Assembly (NCBI RefSeq): GCF_006539865.1 | Contig: NZ_BJNV01000021.1 | Span: forward strand, 1 to 63,695 | From: Zoogloea ramigera | GTDB lineage: Bacteria; Pseudomonadota; Gammaproteobacteria; Burkholderiales; Rhodocyclaceae | DNA length: 63,695 nt | Direction of reading: 5' to 3' | Shown: piece after piece, positions 31,935-41,080 of the stretch | How the letters are laid out: the number at the start of each line of letters is the position of its first letter | How positions within the stretch are numbered: position 1 is the first letter of the stretch | Position numbers and translations under genes: made by a program | Notes under the pieces: model-generated | Databases searched by the model: none | What the model was told of the DNA's origin: nothing | What the model saw: only the letters and a program-made list of their open reading frames with translations

Positions 31935-33629
31935 ATGTTGAAGAACCCGAACACCAAGTATTCCGCCTTTCCCCCGGTCGCCCTCGCCGACCGCCAGTGG
32001 CCCAGCCGCCAGATCACCCATCCGCCCATCTGGATGAGCACCGATCTCCGCGACGGCAACCAGGCCCTCTTCGAACCCATGAACGCCGCCCGCAAGTTGC
32101 AGATGTTCCGCAAGCTCGTGGCGATCGGCTTCAAGGAGATCGAAGTCGCTTTCCCCTCCGCCTCCCAGACCGATTTCGACTTCGTCCGCCAGCTCATCGA
32201 GAACGGCGAGATCCCCGACGACGTGACCATCGAGGTCTTGAGCCAGGCCCGCGAGCACCTTATCCGCCGCACCATGGAATCGGTGCGCGGCGCGCGGCGT
32301 GTCATCGTGCACATCTACAACGCTACCTCGCCGGTCTTCCGCGAGACCGTGTTCGGGATGAGCAGGGACGAAGTCCGCCAGCTTGCCGTCGACAGCGTGA
32401 TGCTCGTCAAGCAGCTCGCCGCCGAGCAGCCGGGCACCGAGTTCGTGCTCCAGTACAGCCCCGAAACCTTCACCGCCACCGAGCTCGATTTTGCCCGCGA
32501 GGTGTGCGATGCGGTGGTCGCCGCCTGGGACCCGCAGCCGGGCGAGAAGGTGATCCTCAACCTCCCGGCCACCGTCGAGGTGGCGATGCCCAACGTGTAC
32601 GCCGACCAGGTCGAGTGGATGCACCGCCACCTCGCCCGCCGAGAGCAGATCGTCCTCAGCGTGCATCCCCACAACGACCGGGGCACCGCCGTGGCCGCGG
32701 CCGAGCTCGCGATGCTCGCCGGCGCCGACCGGGTCGAGGGCTGCCTCTTCGGCAACGGCGAGCGCACCGGCAATGTGGATGTGGTGACCCTCGCCCTCAA
32801 CATGTACACCCAGGGTATCCACCCGGGCCTCGATTTTTCGGACATCAACTCCGTGGCCCGGATCAGCGAGGAATGCACCCAGTTGCCGGTGCATCCCCGC
32901 CACCCCTACGTGGGCGATCTCGTGTTCACGGCCTTCTCGGGTTCCCACCAGGACGCGATCAAGAAGGGCTTCGAGCGCCAGCGTCCGGATGCCCCGTGGG
33001 CCGTGCCCTACATGCCCGTCGACCCGGCCGACCTCGGCCGCAGCTACGATTCGGTGATCCGTGTGAACAGCCAGTCGGGCAAGGGCGGTGTCGCGCACTT
33101 GCTCCAGGCCCACTACGGGCTCGTGATGCCGCGGCGGATGCAGGTGGAGTTCAGTGCCGCGGTGCAGCGCCTCACCGACCGCAGCGGCCAGGAGGTGGAT
33201 GCCCACCAGTTGTGGACACTCTTCGGTGAGGAGTATTTCGAGGCCGATGCGCCGGTGCGCTACGTGGCCCACCACCTCTTCGAGGCGGGCAGCCGGCAGG
33301 GCATCCGCATCGAGGCGGAGGTGGGCGGCCAGCCGGTGGTATTTACCGGCGAGGGCAATGGCCCGGTCGAGGCTGCGGTGGCGGCCCTCGGCGTGCCGAT
33401 TCGGGTGCAGGGCTTCGAGGAGCGCTCGATGGGCGAGGGGGCCGACGCGGCGGCGGTGGCCATCGTCGAGGTGGCGATGGACGGGGTGGCCGGCAGCTGC
33501 TTCGGTGCCGGCATGCATCGCAACACGGTGACGGCCTCGGTGCGGGCCATCGTCAGTGCGGCCAACCGCATCCGGGTGCGGCGGGGCGACACCGCGGCGG
33601 CCACCGAGGCCGCCGACTGTGCCACCTGA
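31935..33629 (+). CDS. leuA: 2-isopropylmalate synthase
   Basis: A 564-residue LeuA, catalysing the first committed step of leucine synthesis from 2-ketoisovalerate and acetyl-CoA. The signature [16 protein letters not shown] marks the active site, [15 protein letters not shown] the metal-binding histidines, and the C-terminal 120 residues form the regulatory dimer domain ([19 protein letters not shown]). The length places it in the long class, as in actinobacteria and many betaproteobacteria. ATG 31935 is preceded by AAGGACAAGA. No other leu gene is adjacent. A terminator at 33646-33683 ends the unit. Confidence 0.96.
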   Translation: MLKNPNTKYSAFPPVALADRQWPSRQITHPPIWMSTDLRDGNQALFEPMNAARKLQMFRKLVAIGFKEIEVAFPSASQTDFDFVRQLIENGEIPDDVTIEVLSQAREHLIRRTMESVRGARRVIVHIYNATSPVFRETVFGMSRDEVRQLAVDSVMLVKQLAAEQPGTEFVLQYSPETFTATELDFAREVCDAVVAAWDPQPGEKVILNLPATVEVAMPNVYADQVEWMHRHLARREQIVLSVHPHNDRGTAVAAAELAMLAGADRVEGCLFGNGERTGNVDVVTLALNMYTQGIHPGLDFSDINSVARISEECTQLPVHPRHPYVGDLVFTAFSGSHQDAIKKGFERQRPDAPWAVPYMPVDPADLGRSYDSVIRVNSQSGKGGVAHLLQAHYGLVMPRRMQVEFSAAVQRLTDRSGQEVDAHQLWTLFGEEYFEADAPVRYVAHHLFEAGSRQGIRIEAEVGGQPVVFTGEGNGPVEAAVAALGVPIRVQGFEERSMGEGADAAAVAIVEVAMDGVAGSCFGAGMHRNTVTASVRAIVSAANRIRVRRGDTAAATEAADCAT

Positions 33630-33645
33630 ACGCGGTAAAGGCTAG

Positions 33646-33683
33646 CGAAAAATGGGCCGGGTCATCCCCGGCCCATTTTGTTT
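33646..33683. terminator. Bidirectional terminator between leuA and metY
   Basis: AATGGGCCGGG pairs with CCCGGCCCATT around TCATC, with A's on the left and T's on the right. It lies between the two convergent stop codons and would stop transcription in both directions. Confidence 0.93.
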
Positions 33684-34965
33684 AAACCGCCGCCAGCGCC
33701 TGGTCGATGTCGGCCAGGATGTCGTCGATGTGCTCGATGCCGATCGACAGGCGCACCATGTCGGCCGCCACGCCGGCCTTGGCGAGTTCGTCGGCGGACA
33801 GCTGGCGGTGGGTCGTGGAGGCCGGGTGGCAGGCCAGGCTCTTGCAATCGCCGATGTTCACCAGCCGGGTGACCAGCTTGAGGGCGTCCTGGAAGCGGGC
33901 GCCGGCGGACTTGCCGTCACCGTCGGCGCTCTTGACGCCGAAGTTGATGATGCCCGACGCGCGGCCGCCCATGTACTTCTGCACCAGGGCGTGGTCCGGG
34001 TGGTCGGCGAGGCCGGCGTAATTGACCCACGCGGCCTTCGGGTGGCTCTGCAGGAAGGCCGCCACCTTGGTGGTGTTCTCGCAGATGCGGTCCATGCGCA
34101 GGGCCAGCGTCTCGATGCCCTGCAGGATCATGAAGGCGTTGAACGGGCTGATCGCTGCGCCCATGCCCCGCAGCGGCACCACCCGGGCGCGACCGATGTA
34201 GGCGGCCGGGCCGAGGGCCTCGGTGTACACCACGCCGTGGTAGGACACGTCGGGCTCGTTGAGCCGCGGGAAGCGCGCCTTATGCTCGGCCCACGGGAAC
34301 TTGCCGCTGTCGACGATGATGCCGCCCAGCGTGGTGCCGTGGCCGCCCAGGTATTTGGTGAGCGAATGCACCACGATGTCGGCGCCGTGCTCGATGGGCC
34401 GGCACAGGTAGGGCGAGGGCACGGTGTTGTCCACGATCAGCGGGACACCATGGGCGTGGGCGATGGCGGCCAGGGCCTCGAAGTCGGTGATGTTGCCCAG
34501 CGGGTTGCCCACCGATTCGCAGTAGATGGCCTTGGTGCGGGCGTCGATCAGCGGCGCAAACGAGGCCGGGTCGCGGTAGTCCGCAAAGCGCACCTGGATG
34601 CCGAGCTGGGGCAGGGTGTGGGCGAACAGGTTGTAGGTGCCGCCGTAGAGCGTGGAGGCCGAGATGATGTTGTCGCCGGCTTCGGCGATGGTCTGGATCG
34701 CGTAGGTGATGGCCGACATCCCGGAGGCCACCGCCAGCCCGGCGATGCCGCCTTCCATGGCCGCCACGCGGGCTTCGAGCACGGCCTGGGTCGGGTTCAT
34801 GATGCGGGTATAGATGTTGCCCGCCACCTTCAGATCGAACAGGTCGGCCCCGTGCTGGGTGTCGTCGAAGGCGTAGGAGGTGGTCTGGTAGATGGGAACC
34901 GCCACGGCCTTGGTGGTCGGGTCCGGGCTGTAGCCGCCATGAACGGCCAGGGTTTCGAGTTTCAT
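33682..34965 (-). CDS. metY: O-acetylhomoserine sulfhydrylase
   Basis: A 427-residue PLP enzyme of the Cys/Met metabolism family, converting O-acetylhomoserine and sulfide to homocysteine. Markers are [40 protein letters not shown], the PLP lysine in [16 protein letters not shown] and [10 protein letters not shown] near the end. The longer form, with an insertion before HPASTTH, separates it from cystathionine synthases. The upstream region (34966-35060) folds into two hairpins, so leader-level control is possible. No sulfide-producing genes are next to it. Confidence 0.95.
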   Translation of the reverse strand: MKLETLAVHGGYSPDPTTKAVAVPIYQTTSYAFDDTQHGADLFDLKVAGNIYTRIMNPTQAVLEARVAAMEGGIAGLAVASGMSAITYAIQTIAEAGDNIISASTLYGGTYNLFAHTLPQLGIQVRFADYRDPASFAPLIDARTKAIYCESVGNPLGNITDFEALAAIAHAHGVPLIVDNTVPSPYLCRPIEHGADIVVHSLTKYLGGHGTTLGGIIVDSGKFPWAEHKARFPRLNEPDVSYHGVVYTEALGPAAYIGRARVVPLRGMGAAISPFNAFMILQGIETLALRMDRICENTTKVAAFLQSHPKAAWVNYAGLADHPDHALVQKYMGGRASGIINFGVKSADGDGKSAGARFQDALKLVTRLVNIGDCKSLACHPASTTHRQLSADELAKAGVAADMVRLSIGIEHIDDILADIDQALAAV

Positions 34966-35006
34966 CGTCTTTCTCCGGGTTGAAATGGCGGGACGGTGGA
35001 ATAAAG

Positions 35007-35046
35007 CCCTGCTTTTTCAGGGTTTTCCCGGGGGGACCTCCGGGAA
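35007..35046 (-). promoter_or_regulatory. Tandem hairpins in the metY 5' leader
   Basis: Two stem-loops lie in the metY leader: CCCTG-loop-CAGGG (35007-35022) followed on the transcript by a CTTTATT stretch, and TTCCCGG/CCGGGAA (35025-35046) ending in AAAA. I could not match them to a known SAM or SAH riboswitch consensus. They may form a small attenuator or simply structure the leader. Confidence 0.4.
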
Positions 35047-35174
35047 TTGCCAGCTCCCCGTCCTTTTGTCGCCTGGGGATAATACGCAAAGTGACGCGTG
35101 GACAGTCCTGATCTTTGGCAAGCCCGGAAACAAAACAATACCGGGCGGGGCCTACGGGCGCGCAGCGACACACC

Positions 35175-35259
35175 TGAGCGCCTCCAGGGCCGGGTTCCGC
35201 CCAGCCCGCCCCCCGTGGGGGGCAAGGAAACTTTGGGTGGCCCGGTGTTTCCTTGAGAG
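35175..35259 (-). repeat. Dispersed intergenic repeat, copy B
   Basis: Read on the minus strand this 85-bp segment starts CTCTCAAGGAAACACCGGGC and ends CCCGGCCCTGGAGGCGCTCA, matching copy A (76-148) with a 12-bp insertion around TTTCCTTGCCCC. It stops 15 bases before the ATG at 35274. Confidence 0.75.
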
Positions 35260-35273
35260 GCAAGGAGGAGGAA

Positions 35274-35681
35274 ATGGAAATCAAAGCACGCCGGTCCACC
35301 TGGCTCGAGCTTGCCGTGGCGCCCCTGTGGCGGCTCGGTCAGGCGCGGGTCCGGGTGCATGCGCTGGGAGGCGGCCACGCGGGCTGCCTGGCGATCACCT
35401 TGGACGAGCGCTGGCTGTGTGCCAACGACGGCCGCCTGACCGTTTTCAAGTGCCGGGACGCATTGATGCGCTTTCTCGGGCTGTTGCGCATCGATCACAT
35501 GGAAGACGGCGAGGCCTGCGAGTCACCCACGCCCTGCGGCCGGCAGGACGTGCAGTGCATGCGCCTCGGCCGTCGCGGCCTGTGCGTCTGCGCCGACGGT
35601 CGGCCCCGCGGCGGGCTGTCTGGCGGGCAGTCTCAAACCATCTGGCCGAGGGTTTCGCTCAGCAGCGACGCCATGCGCTGA
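35274..35681 (+). CDS. Small protein of unknown function
   Basis: A 135-residue ORF beginning [20 protein letters not shown]. The strongest support is a near-perfect ribosome-binding site AAGGAGGAGGAA directly before the ATG. The sequence is basic and Cys-containing ([11 protein letters not shown]), with no family I recognise. The last 49 bases overlap the convergent macrodomain gene, so either its C-terminus or its reality is open to doubt. Dispersed repeat copy B lies directly upstream. Confidence 0.5.
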   Translation: MEIKARRSTWLELAVAPLWRLGQARVRVHALGGGHAGCLAITLDERWLCANDGRLTVFKCRDALMRFLGLLRIDHMEDGEACESPTPCGRQDVQCMRLGRRGLCVCADGRPRGGLSGGQSQTIWPRVSLSSDAMR

Positions 35682-36154
35682 TCGAAGGCGGCGAGCACGA
35701 TCTCGTCGATCGTGCCCGGCCCTGCCAGGGCGGCACGGCAGCTTTCCACCGCGATGCGCGCGGCGGCTTCGGGCGGAAAACCATACACGCCGCAGCTGAT
35801 GGCCGGGAACGCGATCGACCGCAGCGCGTGGGCCGCGGCCAGGGCCAGGCTGTTGCGATAGCAGTCGGTCAGCGCGGCGGCTTCTCCGCACTCGCCTCCG
35901 CGCCACACCGGCCCGACGGTGTGGATCACATGGCGCGCCGGCAGCCGGAAGCCCGGCGTGATCTTTGCCGCGCCCGTCGGGCAGCCCCCCAGGCCGGCGC
36001 AGAAGGCGGTGAGCTCCGGCCCTGCCGCCCGGTGGATGGCCCCATCCACCCCACCGCCGCCCAGCAGGCTCGAATTGGCTGCATTGACGATCGCGTCCAC
36101 GGCGAGGGTGGTGATGTCGCCTTGCCAGACGCGGATTCCTTTTACCTCGTTCAT
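35633..36154 (-). CDS. Macrodomain protein (O-acetyl-ADP-ribose deacetylase type)
   Basis: A 173-residue single macrodomain. The ADP-ribose site is clear: [20 protein letters not shown], then [27 protein letters not shown] and [10 protein letters not shown]. This is the MacroD/YmdB type, which hydrolyses O-acetyl-ADP-ribose or removes ADP-ribose from proteins. ATG 36154 has AGGGAGAGGGAA upstream; a longer in-frame start 32 codons earlier lacks that support. No ADP-ribosyltransferase gene is next to it. Confidence 0.92.
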   Translation of the reverse strand: MNEVKGIRVWQGDITTLAVDAIVNAANSSLLGGGGVDGAIHRAAGPELTAFCAGLGGCPTGAAKITPGFRLPARHVIHTVGPVWRGGECGEAAALTDCYRNSLALAAAHALRSIAFPAISCGVYGFPPEAAARIAVESCRAALAGPGTIDEIVLAAFDQRMASLLSETLGQMV

Positions 36155-36262
36155 GTTTCCCTCTCCCTGGTTGCAGCCGCAATTCTGCACCGACGCCGCG
36201 TCGGCATGAAGCCGCGCCCATGCCGCGGGTAGGCACCCGTCCTGAGTCATGCTATATTTTCG

Positions 36263-36277
36263 GTAATACGGTATTAC
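36263..36277 (+). promoter_or_regulatory. Perfect palindrome upstream of the parA-like gene
   Basis: GTAATAC-G-GTATTAC, a perfect 7-1-7 dyad, sits 14 bases before the ATG at 36292. It is AT-rich in a GC-rich setting and lies just after a TATATT hexamer (36253-36258), so a bound protein would block transcription. The coupled downstream gene encodes a candidate ribbon-helix-helix DNA-binding domain, which makes autoregulation plausible. Confidence 0.65.
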
Positions 36278-36291
36278 GCAATAGGTGCGGC

Positions 36292-36969
36292 ATGGGGAAA
36301 CCCGGGGTGATCACCGTCCTCTCCCAGAAGGGCGGGGCAGGCAAGTCCACACTCACGATGCAGCTGGCGGGTGGCCTCGCCCGCGCGGGTCGGCGGGTGG
36401 CCATCATCGACCTCGACCCGCAGGAGACATCCCTGCGCTGGGCGCAGTCGGCCGACCCGGCCACGCCCTTCCCGGCCCACGTCGTGCGTCTGGAGGGCGA
36501 GCCTGCCGGTCTGCATCAGCAGATCAAGGCCGCCCGCAAGGGCGTCGACCATGTGCTGCTGGATTGCCCGCCCTCCATCGAGCACGCCGCCACGCTCGCC
36601 GCCCTCGACGAGGCCGACCTGGCCCTGGTGCCGGTGGTGCCGAGCCCGGCCGACCTGTGGTCCACCAAGGGCGTCGAGCGGCTGATCCTGCAGGTTCAGG
36701 CGGGCCGCAAGGGTTCCGCCCGGCCTCTCAAGGCGGCGCTGGTGCCCAACCGCGTGCTGCGCACCAACCTCGCCTGGGACGTGCTCGAGGTGATGCGTGA
36801 TTTCTCGTTGCCGGTGCTGGGCGCCGGCTTATCCCAGCGCAACGCCTTCGCGCAGAGCGCGGTCATCGGCGGCTCGGTCTATCAGTTGGGCCGGGCCGCT
36901 GCCGAGGCTGCGCGGGAGGTGGACAAGCTTGTTACCGAAGTATTGAAACTGACAGGAGAGAAGATATGA
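36292..36969 (+). CDS. ParA-like ATPase, partner of a ribbon-helix-helix protein
   Basis: A 225-residue ParA-type ATPase of the short class without an N-terminal DNA-binding region. The deviant Walker A is [18 protein letters not shown], the A' motif [16 protein letters not shown], Walker [10 protein letters not shown]. The C-terminal part resembles plasmid type Ib ParA/ParF and chromosomal cargo-positioning relatives. The stop overlaps the next gene's start as ATGA, so the pair is coupled. A perfect palindrome precedes the gene. There is no parS-like repeat array or replication gene, so plasmid partitioning is unlikely; positioning of a cellular cargo is an inference. Confidence 0.88.
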   Translation: MGKPGVITVLSQKGGAGKSTLTMQLAGGLARAGRRVAIIDLDPQETSLRWAQSADPATPFPAHVVRLEGEPAGLHQQIKAARKGVDHVLLDCPPSIEHAATLAALDEADLALVPVVPSPADLWSTKGVERLILQVQAGRKGSARPLKAALVPNRVLRTNLAWDVLEVMRDFSLPVLGAGLSQRNAFAQSAVIGGSVYQLGRAAAEAAREVDKLVTEVLKLTGEKI

Positions 36970-37748
36970 ACACCAAGACCAAAGCGGCCCTCCGCTCCAG
37001 CCTGGAGCAGGAGAGCAAGGCCCTCGAGGCGCGTCTGCCCGAAGCGGTGGCCGAAGCCCCCGTCAGCGTCGCCGCCGTCGAGGCGGCCCCCGCTGCGCTG
37101 GCTGTGCCCGAAGCCGTGCCCGCGCCGGTCGAAGTGGCGCCCGTCGCGGCGCCGGCCAAGGTCGAGCCGGAGCCTGTGGCGGCGCCGGTCGTCGCGGAAG
37201 CTGTCGCGCCGGCCGTCGTGCCTGAGAGCGCCAAGCCCGCCGCTGCCTCCAAGAAAGCCGCCGCTCCCAGGAAACCAGCGGCTCCGCGCGCCACCAAGGC
37301 CGCTGTGGCGGCGGTAAAGCCCGTCAAGGCCGCCCCCGTTGCGGCAAAGGCCGCGGTGGCCAAGCCGGCAGCCCCGGTCGCCGCACCGGCGGCGCAGGCC
37401 GCCGACAAGAAGGCCAAGCCCGCCAAGCCGGTGAAGGCTGTGAAGGTGGAGAAGGCCGTCAAGCCCGCGAAGGTCGAGAAGATCGCCAAGGCTGCAAAGC
37501 CGGCCAAGGCGGAAAAGCCCGTCAAGCTGCCCCGCGAGAAGGTCGTGCGCGATTCGTTTTCGATGCCCAAGAGCGAACACGCTCAGCTCAAGGTGCTGCG
37601 CGAGACCCTGGCCAAGGGCGGACGCATCTGCACCAAGTCCGAGCTGCTGCGCGCCGGCATCCAGCTGCTGCTGAAGGTGCCCGCCGCCGACGCGAAGGCG
37701 CTGGTGGAAGCTCTGCCGGTGGTGCCTAAGGGCAAGAGCGCCAAGTAA
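36966..37748 (+). CDS. Ala/Lys/Pro-rich protein with C-terminal ribbon-helix-helix-like domain
   Basis: A 260-residue two-part protein. Residues about 1-190 are low-complexity and histone H1-like (KPAAASKKAAAPRKPAAPRA, VKAVKVEKAVKPAKVEK), expected to be disordered and strongly basic. Residues 193-238 fit a ribbon-helix-helix fold: a short strand VVRDSFSMP, helix one KSEHAQLKVLRETLAKG, turn, helix two TKSELLRAGIQLLLKV. The ATG is within the parA stop, with AGGAGAG upstream. It may bind the palindrome at 36263-36277 and serve as the adaptor activating the ATPase, like ParG with ParF. That role is an inference; a phasin or nucleoid-associated role is the alternative. Confidence 0.7.
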   Translation: MNTKTKAALRSSLEQESKALEARLPEAVAEAPVSVAAVEAAPAALAVPEAVPAPVEVAPVAAPAKVEPEPVAAPVVAEAVAPAVVPESAKPAAASKKAAAPRKPAAPRATKAAVAAVKPVKAAPVAAKAAVAKPAAPVAAPAAQAADKKAKPAKPVKAVKVEKAVKPAKVEKIAKAAKPAKAEKPVKLPREKVVRDSFSMPKSEHAQLKVLRETLAKGGRICTKSELLRAGIQLLLKVPAADAKALVEALPVVPKGKSAK

Positions 37749-37755
37749 GCGCTGG

Positions 37756-37785
37756 CCGGCAGCCGCCGGCGGGGGCTGCCGGTGA
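37756..37785. terminator. GC-rich hairpin between convergent genes
   Basis: CCGGCAGCC pairs with GGCTGCCGG in the gap between the RHH gene and pabBC. There is no T-run, so termination strength is uncertain. Confidence 0.5.
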
Positions 37786-37804
37786 TCGAGGCGTTGTCCG
37801 GCAG

Positions 37805-39589
37805 CTAGCCTGCGCCGCCGGCCACCCGGACGCGGACGAGCCCGCGCAGCCCGTTGCCGACAAACACCGCCTCCGCTTCCTGCAGGTCGTCGAGGCCGAG
37901 GCGGGCTTCCACAGCCCGGCCTTCCCGCAGCAGGCGGCGGCGCAGCACGCCGTTCAGCAGCCCCGCCGCTAGCGGCGGCGTCATCAGCACGCCGCCCCGC
38001 TCGACGAAGACATTCGTGCGGGCGCCTTCCGTAAGCTCTCCCTTTTCGTTCAGGAACACCGCGTCGAAATGCCCGGCGGCCATCACCCGGGCGAGCTCCG
38101 AATCGTAGAGCGCGCGGGCGGTGGTCTTGTGGCGCAGCAGCATGTCGCGGCTGTCCACGCGGCAGGGGGACACCACGATGGTGGGCGAATCTCCCGGCGC
38201 TCCGGCCGCGAGGCTGGCATTCTCGAAGCTGAAATCGCCCGACTGGCCGAGGGTCACCCGCACGCGGCGGGCGTCGGCGGCGTGGATCTGCGCCAGCCCG
38301 GCGCGGAAGGCCGCTTCGTCGAACGGAAAATCGAAGGCCGCTGCCGAGGCGGCGAGGCGCTCCAGGTGCTCGGTGAGAAAAGGGTAGCCCGCGCCCGGCT
38401 CGAGGCGCAGGGTCTCGATCAGGCGCAGGCCCTTGGGCAGGGCGGTCAGGAAGCGCGACTTGAGGTGGCATTCAGCCCACTCGGCGCCCGCCCGGGAGTC
38501 GATCACGATGCCGCTGCCCACGTCGAGCCGGGCCTTGCCGGCGGCGTCGATGAACAGGCTGCGGATCGGCACGCTGAAGCGGAAGTCGCCCCCGGGCCGG
38601 ATCCAGCCGAGGGCGCCGCAGTACAAGCCGCGGGGGCGCTCCTCGAGCTCGCGGATGATCTCCATCGCGCGGATCTTGGGCGCGCCGGTGATCGAGCCGC
38701 AGGGAAACAGCGCCCTGAAGATCTCGGGCAGGCTGGCGTCCACCGGCTCGGCGACGACCCGGGAGGTCATCTGCCAGACGGTGGGGTAGGCCTCGATGCG
38801 GCACAGGTCTTCGACGCGCACGCCGCCCGGCGGAGCGAGGCGGCCCATGTCGTTGCGGATGAGGTCGACGATCATCACGTTCTCGGCCCGGTCCTTCTCG
38901 GAGGCGGCGAGGGCGGCCGGGTCGGTGTGGCGCGGGGCGGTGCCCTTCATCGGCCGGCTCGCCAGGCGCTGCCCCTGGCGCTCGAGGAAGAGCTCGGGGG
39001 AGCGCGACAGGATGGCGCCGCCGGCATGGGCGATGAAGGCGCCGTAGCGCACCGGCTGCGCGGCCCGCAGGGCCTGGTAGAGCCGGGCCGGGTTGCCGAA
39101 GGCTTCGCCATCGAGGGGGAAGGTGAGGTTCACCTGGTAGCAGTCGCCCGCCGAGATGTAGCGGCGGATGCGCTCGACTTGCGCCAGGTAGTTGGCCTCG
39201 CTGATCGCCGGCTGCATCCGGCCGGTGCCGCCCACGTCGCTGCCGGCCCGGGCGGCGAGCCAGGCTTCGCAGGCGTCGTCGTCGAGCCATTCGCCGTGTT
39301 CGAAGACCCAGCCGGTGACGAGCGGGCCGTGCTCCGGCGGGAGCAGGGGCTGCAGGCGGGGTTCGATCGCGTAGCCGAGCTCGTAATGGGCGGCGAGGGC
39401 GACCCATGCGCCGCCTCGGGCGGCGTCTTCGAGCGTTTGCAGGCAGGCTGCCCAGCGGGATGGATCGGTGCAGCGGACTTCTTCGCGCAGCTGCGTCAGC
39501 AGCCACGCGCCGGCGGGTGAGCTGTCGTCGCGGCTGTCGAACAGGGCGAAGGCGGGGGAAGTGGCGGAGGTGGAGGGCTTGGCTGGCAC
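37805..39589 (-). CDS. pabB: Aminodeoxychorismate synthase component I fused to aminodeoxychorismate lyase
   Basis: A 594-residue PabB-PabC fusion. Residues about 1-370 are the chorismate-binding PabB part (SAGDCYQVNLTFPLDGEAF, SRPMKGTAPRHTD, PCGSITGAPKIRAMEI, DVGSGIVIDS). Residues about 385-590 are a class IV PLP lyase, with the PLP lysine region LRHKTTARALYDSE and the substrate block FLNEKGELTEGARTNVFVE. Together they turn chorismate plus ammonia into 4-aminobenzoate for folate. The glutamine amidotransferase PabA is not in the window. The product supports the folate cycle used by ThyA and FolA. Confidence 0.95.
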   Translation of the reverse strand: MPAKPSTSATSPAFALFDSRDDSSPAGAWLLTQLREEVRCTDPSRWAACLQTLEDAARGGAWVALAAHYELGYAIEPRLQPLLPPEHGPLVTGWVFEHGEWLDDDACEAWLAARAGSDVGGTGRMQPAISEANYLAQVERIRRYISAGDCYQVNLTFPLDGEAFGNPARLYQALRAAQPVRYGAFIAHAGGAILSRSPELFLERQGQRLASRPMKGTAPRHTDPAALAASEKDRAENVMIVDLIRNDMGRLAPPGGVRVEDLCRIEAYPTVWQMTSRVVAEPVDASLPEIFRALFPCGSITGAPKIRAMEIIRELEERPRGLYCGALGWIRPGGDFRFSVPIRSLFIDAAGKARLDVGSGIVIDSRAGAEWAECHLKSRFLTALPKGLRLIETLRLEPGAGYPFLTEHLERLAASAAAFDFPFDEAAFRAGLAQIHAADARRVRVTLGQSGDFSFENASLAAGAPGDSPTIVVSPCRVDSRDMLLRHKTTARALYDSELARVMAAGHFDAVFLNEKGELTEGARTNVFVERGGVLMTPPLAAGLLNGVLRRRLLREGRAVEARLGLDDLQEAEAVFVGNGLRGLVRVRVAGGAG

Positions 39590-39735
39590 GCGGCGCAGTT
39601 TACCCGCTCGCGCCGCGGCCGCGTAGCGCTTGCAGTGTGAAGCCAGCCCGTGGCGACGGTCCGAAGGCCGTGCCGGCGGAGCGTGAGGAAGGGTGGAAGT
39701 TGCGGGACCGCGCTTGGGCGGCCCCGGGGAGCGGC

Positions 39736-40917
39736 TTACAGCAAGGGGCTGCCGGCGTGTTCGCCGCGCTCGTACACCACGTGGGCGCGGCCGACCAGCA
39801 GCGGGTCGAGGGTGCCGATCTGCTCCAGGTCTTTATTGGTGTAGGGCAGCTTGTGGAGGATGTAGCGCATGGCGTTGAGGCGCGCGCGCTTCTTGCAATC
39901 CGACTTGATCACCGTCCACGGGGCGTCGGCGGTGTCGGTGTGGAAGAACATGGCCTCCTTGGCCTTGGTGTAGTCGTCCCACTTGTCGAGGGAGGCCAGG
40001 TCGATGGGACTGAGCTTCCACTGCTTGAGCGGATGGGCCTCGCGTTCCTTGAAGCGGCGGCGTTGTTCTTCGCGGCTCACCGAGAACCAGAACTTGATGA
40101 GGTGCACGCCGCTGCGTACCAGGTGGCGCTCGAACTCGGGCGTCTGGCGCATGAACTCGAGGTATTCGTCGGGGGAGCAGAAGCCCATGACGCGCTCGAC
40201 GCCGGCCCGGTTGTACCAGGAGCGGTCGAACAGCGCCATCTCACCGGCGGTGGGGAGGTGCTGCACGTAGCGCTGGAAATACCACTGGCCGCGCTCGGTG
40301 TCGGTGGGTTTTTCAAGGGCCACCACGTGGGCGCCGCGGGGGTTGAGGTGCTCCATGAAGCGCTTGATGGTGCCGCCCTTGCCGGCCGCGTCGCGGCCTT
40401 CGAAGAGGATCACCACCCGCTGGCCGGACTCCTTGACCCAGGCCTGGAGCTTGAGCAGCTCGACCTGCAGGCGGTACTTTTGTTTCTCGTAGGCCTTGCG
40501 GGACATCAGGTTCTTGTAGGGGTAGGCGCCTTCGCGCCAGCCCTCGGCGAGCTCGTCGTCCGGGTGGGAGGGGAGCTTGCGATAGATGGGTTCTTCTTCT
40601 GCGAACAGGGCCTTGCGCAGGATGGCAGCGTCGTCGGGCGAGGCGCCGGCCAGGATGGCCTGGAGGGTCTCGGCGATGCTGTGGGTGTCGTGGCGGGCCA
40701 GCGTGGCCACGATGTCGCTGACGGCGGTGAGCTTGGAGTCGCGGGCCGCCTCGACGGCCTCGTCGACGGCGAACTCCTCGATGGCGGCGGGGGTGGCCTT
40801 GGGGGCAATGTCACCGGCGGCGGCGCGGCGGGGGGCCTTGGCGCGCGAGGTGGCCGGCTTGCGGGGGGATTCGGCGGGGATGGCGGGCGCTGCGGGGGTG
40901 TCGTCCTTGGTGCTCAT
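39736..40917 (-). CDS. ppk2: Polyphosphate kinase 2
   Basis: A 393-residue PPK2. The conserved C-terminal 270 residues carry Walker A GRDAAGKGGTIKRFMEHLNP, Walker B region LFDRSWYNRAGVERVMGF, and the lid with RRRFKEREAHPLKQWKLSP. The N-terminal 110 residues are Ala/Pro/Lys-rich and probably flexible. It transfers phosphate between polyphosphate and nucleotides; whether ADP or GDP is preferred is not evident. Polyphosphate handling is common in Rhodocyclales. A separate transcript is likely, since the neighbouring pabBC gene lies 146 bp downstream. Confidence 0.95.
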   Translation of the reverse strand: MSTKDDTPAAPAIPAESPRKPATSRAKAPRRAAAGDIAPKATPAAIEEFAVDEAVEAARDSKLTAVSDIVATLARHDTHSIAETLQAILAGASPDDAAILRKALFAEEEPIYRKLPSHPDDELAEGWREGAYPYKNLMSRKAYEKQKYRLQVELLKLQAWVKESGQRVVILFEGRDAAGKGGTIKRFMEHLNPRGAHVVALEKPTDTERGQWYFQRYVQHLPTAGEMALFDRSWYNRAGVERVMGFCSPDEYLEFMRQTPEFERHLVRSGVHLIKFWFSVSREEQRRRFKEREAHPLKQWKLSPIDLASLDKWDDYTKAKEAMFFHTDTADAPWTVIKSDCKKRARLNAMRYILHKLPYTNKDLEQIGTLDPLLVGRAHVVYERGEHAGSPLL

Positions 40918-41080
40918 GGCGTTCCTCTCCTGTTATTGAAATTATCGCGACCTGCGGCGGAGGGTGCTTCCGGCGCATGTGCAAAGCATCAAGTTTCGGA
41001 GAATCAGCCTGCCGTGACCATGATAAAACGCAAAAGCTGTGCACCCCTTGCCGTAAAAATCCGGCGCCGCTTGGTGGGCG

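Noticed and set aside
34966-35060. SAM or SAH riboswitch ahead of metY
   Set aside because: The two hairpins do not show the conserved bases of any SAM/SAH class I know. Kept only as an unassigned leader structure.
36220-37748. Plasmid partition locus
   Set aside because: No replication gene or iterons nearby, and the flanking genes are chromosomal housekeeping functions.
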